Positions 60,678-64,000 of a stretch of DNA of 64,000 nucleotides are shown piece by piece. Within the stretch, counting starts at the first letter, position 1. Every line of letters begins with the position of its first letter. The notes below the pieces were generated by a model. It was not told the origin of the DNA. It searched no databases and was given only the letters and a program-made list of their open reading frames with translations. The DNA comes from Limnobaculum zhutongyuii (lineage in GTDB: Bacteria > Pseudomonadota > Gammaproteobacteria > Enterobacterales > Enterobacteriaceae), in NCBI RefSeq assembly GCF_004295645.1, contig NZ_CP034752.1:3844001-3908000 (forward strand), given 5' to 3'. A program made the translations under genes and the position numbers.

Positions 60678-61889
60678 ATGAAAAGAAAAACTGTTTATGT
60701 TGCAACAACTTTTGATACCAAAAGTGAAGAGGCTTTTTACATTCGAGACCTGATTAATGCAACTGACCTTTTAGTCACCACCGTTGATTTATCGACCAAA
60801 TCTCCAGATAGCCAATTTAACACGACCTTTTCTGCACAAGATATCGCCGCTCATCACCCACAAGGAAGCGCAAGCGTGTTTTGCGGCGATCGTGGAAAAT
60901 CGATGGTCGCGATGGCTCAAGCTTTTGAAAAATTTATGCTATCCCGGGATGACGTAGCAGGAATTATCGGCCTTGGCGGTTCAGGAGGTACATCACTGAT
61001 TACCCCGGCAATGCAAGCGCTACCAATTGGTTTGCCTAAGCTGATGGTGTCCACCATGGCTTCCGGTGATGTATCAAACTACATTGGTGCCAGCGACATC
61101 GCCATGCTCTATTCCGTGACTGATATTGCCGGCCTGAACCGTATTTCTCGCCAGGTACTGGCTAATGCTGCTCATAGCATTGCTGGCGCAGTGAAGTTCG
61201 TTATTCCTGAAGTTAAAAATGAAAAACCCGCTTTAGGTCTGACAATGTTTGGTGTGACAACACCCTGTATGCAGGCCATTTCAGCCCAGCTAACCGATAA
61301 GTTTGACTGTCTGACTTTCCACGCAACTGGCACCGGTGGCACCGCAATGGAAAAACTGGCGGCCAGCCACTTGCTGGACGGACTGCTGGATATTACTACG
61401 ACTGAAATCTGCGACCTGCTGTTTGGTGGAGTACTGGCCTGTGGCCCTGACCGTTTAGATGTCGTGGCGCAAACCGAACTTCCTTACGTTGGCTCCTGTG
61501 GCGCGCTGGACATGGTCAATTTCGGCAACCCTAATACCATACCGGCCCACTATAAAGATCGTCTGTTCTACCCTCACAATGCTCAGGTAACGTTAATGCG
61601 TACCACCAAAGAAGAAAACCAACAAATGGGTGAATGGATCGGTCGCAAACTGAATGCCTGTCATGGAGAAGTACGTTTTCTGATACCTGAAGGCGGTGTT
61701 TCTGCTCTGGATGCGCCAGGCCAGCTATTCTGGTCACCAGAAAATGATGCCGCTCTGTTTGAAGCCCTGGAAAAAACCGTGATCCAAACCGAACGCCGTC
61801 GTCTGATCCGCGTTCCTTACAACATTAACGATCCGCGTTTTGCCGATGAGGCTGTTAACCAATTTCATCAAATCTGGAACAAAAAATGA
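60678..61889 (+). CDS. Tm-1-like ATP-binding protein (UPF0261)
   Basis: The 403-residue protein starts [25 protein letters not shown], with [24 protein letters not shown] and [12 protein letters not shown], and later [15 protein letters not shown] and [13 protein letters not shown], all typical of the UPF0261/Tm-1-like family. The N-terminal half of tomato virus-resistance protein Tm-1 belongs to this family and binds ATP. The bacterial role is not known. The next gene starts nine bases after its stop. AAGGAAG precedes the ATG. Confidence 0.9.
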   Translation: MKRKTVYVATTFDTKSEEAFYIRDLINATDLLVTTVDLSTKSPDSQFNTTFSAQDIAAHHPQGSASVFCGDRGKSMVAMAQAFEKFMLSRDDVAGIIGLGGSGGTSLITPAMQALPIGLPKLMVSTMASGDVSNYIGASDIAMLYSVTDIAGLNRISRQVLANAAHSIAGAVKFVIPEVKNEKPALGLTMFGVTTPCMQAISAQLTDKFDCLTFHATGTGGTAMEKLAASHLLDGLLDITTTEICDLLFGGVLACGPDRLDVVAQTELPYVGSCGALDMVNFGNPNTIPAHYKDRLFYPHNAQVTLMRTTKEENQQMGEWIGRKLNACHGEVRFLIPEGGVSALDAPGQLFWSPENDAALFEALEKTVIQTERRRLIRVPYNINDPRFADEAVNQFHQIWNKK

Positions 61890-61898
61890 GGAGTCCCT

Positions 61899-62729
61899 AT
61901 GTCACGTTTTACCCGTGAAGAACTATTGCAAAAATTTCGCGCCATGATTGCACGTAAAGAACCAATTATCGGCGGTGGTGCCGGTACTGGGCTGTCAGCT
62001 AAGTGTGAAGAAGCGGGTGGTATCGACCTGATTGTTAGCTATAACTCAGGACGCTATCGCATGGCGGGTCGTGGATCTCTGGCTGGTTTGCTGGCCTATG
62101 GCAATGCTAACGATATCGTTATGGAAATGGCTAAAGAAGTTTTACCGGTAGTAAAAAATACGCCGGTTTTAGCCGGTGTTAACGGTACCGATCCTTTCGT
62201 TAACCTTGATGTATTTTTAGACGATGTGGCTCGGGTTGGCTTTTCCGGAGTACAAAACTTCCCTACTGTTGGTTTGATCGATGGTAACTTCAGGGCCAAT
62301 CTTGAAGAAACCGGTATGGGATATGGACTGGAAGTTGAGATGATCCGTAAGGCTCATCAAAAAGGCCTGCTGACTACGCCATACGTCTTCAGTGAAGCTG
62401 ATGCCATCGCCATGACGGAAGCCGGTGCAGATATCATCGTTCCTCATATGGGCCTAACTACTGGCGGTAACATTGGTGCAGAAACGGCAATGAAACTGGA
62501 AGATTGTGTTCCAATGATCAACGCCTGGGCTAAAGCGGCTAAAAGCGTACGCAAAGACATTATTGTACTGTGCCACGGCGGCCCTATCTCCTCTCCGGAA
62601 GATGCGCATTACATTCTGGCTAACTGCCCGGATTGTGATGGTTTCTACGGAGCCAGCTCGATGGAGCGTCTGCCAACGGAAGTCGCACTGACGGATACTA
62701 CGCGCCAGTTTAAGAATATCACTCGATAA
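61899..62729 (+). CDS. Phosphoenolpyruvate hydrolase family TIM-barrel protein
   Basis: The 276-residue protein ([88 protein letters not shown]) belongs to the TIM-barrel family called PEP-hydrolase-like. In plant Tm-1 a barrel of this type is fused to the UPF0261 domain, so the adjacent bacterial genes probably act together. The reaction is unproven. GAGGAG precedes the ATG. Confidence 0.9.
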   Translation: MSRFTREELLQKFRAMIARKEPIIGGGAGTGLSAKCEEAGGIDLIVSYNSGRYRMAGRGSLAGLLAYGNANDIVMEMAKEVLPVVKNTPVLAGVNGTDPFVNLDVFLDDVARVGFSGVQNFPTVGLIDGNFRANLEETGMGYGLEVEMIRKAHQKGLLTTPYVFSEADAIAMTEAGADIIVPHMGLTTGGNIGAETAMKLEDCVPMINAWAKAAKSVRKDIIVLCHGGPISSPEDAHYILANCPDCDGFYGASSMERLPTEVALTDTTRQFKNITR

Positions 62730-62737
62730 CGACGAAA

Positions 62738-62762
62738 AAGCCCGCCGGTATTGAACTGGCGG
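62738..62762 (+). terminator. Terminator-like hairpin after the Tm-1-like operon
   Basis: GCCCGCC and GGCGGGC pair 9 bases past the operon's last stop. The U-run is short on the plus strand. Confidence 0.6.
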
Positions 62763-62836
62763 GCATAAGTTGATGACAAAATCTGATAGCTCAGTTTAAT
62801 GTCTTAAGATAGCCAATCGTTGGTCAGCAGTCTTAG

Positions 62837-63115
62837 CTATTTATAAATCTCCGCAGAAACCCGCCAGTAAGGTGATGTATCAAAAGAGCGGGCGCCAATA
62901 ACGCGAAAATAGATCGCTCCCGCTTTCTCCGCTTTCTCCCCTATCGCCTGTACCGCCTGATCTAATGTCTCGACTCTTACCGTATCGCTTATTACGCCAA
63001 GACTGGTCAGATTCATCTTTTCAGCCTGTTGGGTATTAATAATTTCAGTGATGGCATAGGCCGAATTAACACTTAAGGCGAGAAATGCAGCAGTCAGTAT
63101 CGAAGATACCTTCAT
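62837..63115 (-). CDS. DUF1471 (YdgH/BhsA/McbA-like) periplasmic protein 1
   Basis: The 92-residue protein has a signal peptide (ending NSAYA) and one DUF1471 domain with LGVISDTVRVETLDQAVQAI, KAEKAGAIYFRVIGAR and a terminal YWRVSAEIYK. I chose ATG 63115 because GAAGGA is eight bases upstream and the start then aligns with the paralogue at 63512. Proteins of this type respond to stress and influence biofilm or colicin entry in E. coli. Its exact role is unknown. Confidence 0.87.
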   Translation of the reverse strand: MKVSSILTAAFLALSVNSAYAITEIINTQQAEKMNLTSLGVISDTVRVETLDQAVQAIGEKAEKAGAIYFRVIGARSFDTSPYWRVSAEIYK

Positions 63116-63191
63116 GGCTTTCATCCTTCAGGATTTTACATTCTGCTTATCATACGCTGGATTTTCAGGAGGGAGAAGCTATCGTGGAGCC

Positions 63192-63218
63192 GGATACCTG
63201 CCTGACGGCAGGTTATCC
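63192..63218 (-). terminator. Hairpin between the two DUF1471 genes
   Basis: GGATACCTGCC and GGCAGGTTATCC pair around TGAC, just downstream of the 63243 gene, so it probably ends that transcript and separates the paralogues. Confidence 0.55.
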
Positions 63219-63242
63219 ATAGCGAGGTTTAGCAATCAGAAA

Positions 63243-63512
63243 TTAACGATAAATCTCTGCGGCAACACGCCAGTTATTTGAGTCATCATTAGAGTTAGCA
63301 GCAATGACACGATAGTAAGAAGCATGTTGGCTTTCCGCTTTTTTAGCGATAGCGCTAACTGCCTGATCCATATCAGCTACGCGAACTGAACCTGAAATAG
63401 TACCCATGCTTTGTAAGCTGGCGGCCTGTTGGCTGCTGACTTCAGTCGCTGCATAAGCAGAACCAACGCTAAATGTTAATAACAGAGCTGCTAAAGTGGT
63501 TGATACTTTCAT
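63243..63512 (-). CDS. DUF1471 (YdgH/BhsA/McbA-like) periplasmic protein 2
   Basis: The 89-residue protein is a paralogue of its neighbour (shared MKVS start, GTISGSVRVADMDQAVSAIAKKAE, YYRVIAAN, NWRVAAEIYR). It has a signal peptide ending GSAYA. The pair arose by tandem duplication but has diverged, especially in the middle. Confidence 0.88.
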   Translation of the reverse strand: MKVSTTLAALLLTFSVGSAYAATEVSSQQAASLQSMGTISGSVRVADMDQAVSAIAKKAESQHASYYRVIAANSNDDSNNWRVAAEIYR

Positions 63513-63817
63513 GATATATACCTTCTTAAATTTTCAAATTTTTTGAATATGATTTTCAAAATAATTAAACTAAAAATCAAAACAAAATTTAACACATTGA
63601 TTAAAATGGCTAATAACGAAAAATCTAAGTCAATTTAATTCAAAGCTTGAGTGAATAATAAAGTCAAAAATGTGATCTGGATTAGCTTTTAATGCTTATT
63701 TTTTTTAACATTTGCACAATTATCATTCAACAAAACCAACACATTTCAGTAAATTCACACACTTAACCCCTTTTGATTTTTAGTGCTATCAAAGTTGATT
63801 CTTTCTTTTTAATAAAA
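63513..63817. other. AT-rich intergenic region before the last TetR gene
   Basis: About 300 bases, strongly AT-rich with A- and T-tracts, lie between the divergent DUF1471 and TetR genes. Both promoters must lie here. No ORF or RNA gene is visible. Confidence 0.45.
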
Positions 63818-63834
63818 TACTGTACCGTACAGTA
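63818..63834. promoter_or_regulatory. Palindromic operator upstream of TetR gene
   Basis: TACTGTACCGTACAGTA is a perfect 17-bp palindrome with a single central base, 17 bases before the TetR start. It is probably the regulator's own binding site and resembles operators of AcrR-type efflux regulators. Confidence 0.65.
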
Positions 63835-63851
63835 CGAATACGGAGAGAGAA

Positions 63852-64000
63852 ATGGGATTAAGTAAAGAGGATCGCAGAACACACATTCTTCAGAAAGCCA
63901 CTGATATCTTTCTAAATCATGGCTATGAGCGCACATCTATGGACGAAGTTAATGAGTGTATCGGTTGTTCTAAAGCCACTCTCTACAAGTACTTCAGCTC
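63852..64000 (+). CDS. TetR/AcrR family regulator, N-terminal part
   Basis: The gene runs off the right edge after 49 codons. The visible part is a TetR helix-turn-helix (HILQKATDIFLNHGYERTSM, then NECIGCSKATLYKYFS). GGAGAGAGA precedes the ATG. TetR genes of this kind often precede efflux pump operons, but none is visible here. Confidence 0.85.
   Translation, partial: MGLSKEDRRTHILQKATDIFLNHGYERTSMDEVNECIGCSKATLYKYFS

Noticed and set aside
1..64000. tRNA, rRNA or prophage genes
   Set aside because: I saw no tRNA cloverleaf signature, rRNA segment, integrase or phage structural gene in either strand, though a weak tRNA could be missed by eye.

Overview
The window is chromosomal DNA from a gamma-proteobacterium of the order Enterobacterales. 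Gene order and protein sequences closely follow Escherichia coli over two long blocks: ypfJ-purC-bamC-dapA-gcvR-bcp-perM-bepA-yfgD-hda-uraA-upp-purM-purN (1-15620) and mrcB-hrpB-sfsA-dksA-gluQ-pcnB-folK-yadE-yadH-yadG-can-hpt (43100-59720). Base composition looks only moderately GC. Departures from E. coli (isolated epd, no panBCD, a bap-type adhesin locus, many copies of an unfamiliar intergenic repeat) suggest a deep branch such as Budviciaceae (Limnobaculum/Pragia/Budvicia). That placement is inference; no rRNA gene is present to test it.

Layout. 1-15620: purine synthesis (purC, purM, purN with a PurR box), lysine synthesis (dapA), outer-membrane assembly and quality control (bamC, bepA), peroxide defence (bcp), replication control (hda) and uracil uptake and salvage (uraA, upp). 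An exonuclease/endonuclease-family gene and an M28 peptidase lipoprotein interrupt the E. coli order. 15700-19900: speG, a TetR regulator with a probable beta-propeller partner gene, a small lipoprotein and a lone epd. 19960-21710: thiMD behind a TPP riboswitch. 21740-40042: a type I secretion locus (HlyD adaptor, ABC ATPase, TolC) exporting a giant Bap-like adhesin of about 36 Ig-like repeats. The adhesin frame is intact over 12.2 kb but carries three nonsense codons. A PhzF gene sits between the intact hlyD and a decayed duplicate of its 3' end. 40796-42620: raiA and the pheL-attenuated pheA. 43100-59720: the mrcB-to-hpt block, with panBCD missing and a diguanylate cyclase in its place. 59890-64000: a TetR-controlled pair of Tm-1-like and PEP-hydrolase-like genes, two DUF1471 periplasmic proteins and the start of another TetR gene with a palindromic operator.

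The most unusual signal is a family of four dispersed intergenic elements (copies near 10638, 19737, 42784 and 48206, in both orientations). Their arms can fold into hairpins, and copies differ by compensating changes that keep the pairing. One copy is attached to a 130-bp tandem duplication of the pheA 3' end. Other notable points are conserved non-standard start codons (CTG for hda, ATT for pcnB, GTG for purM, bcp and gcvR) and an apparent one-base contraction in a C-run at the start of sfsA.
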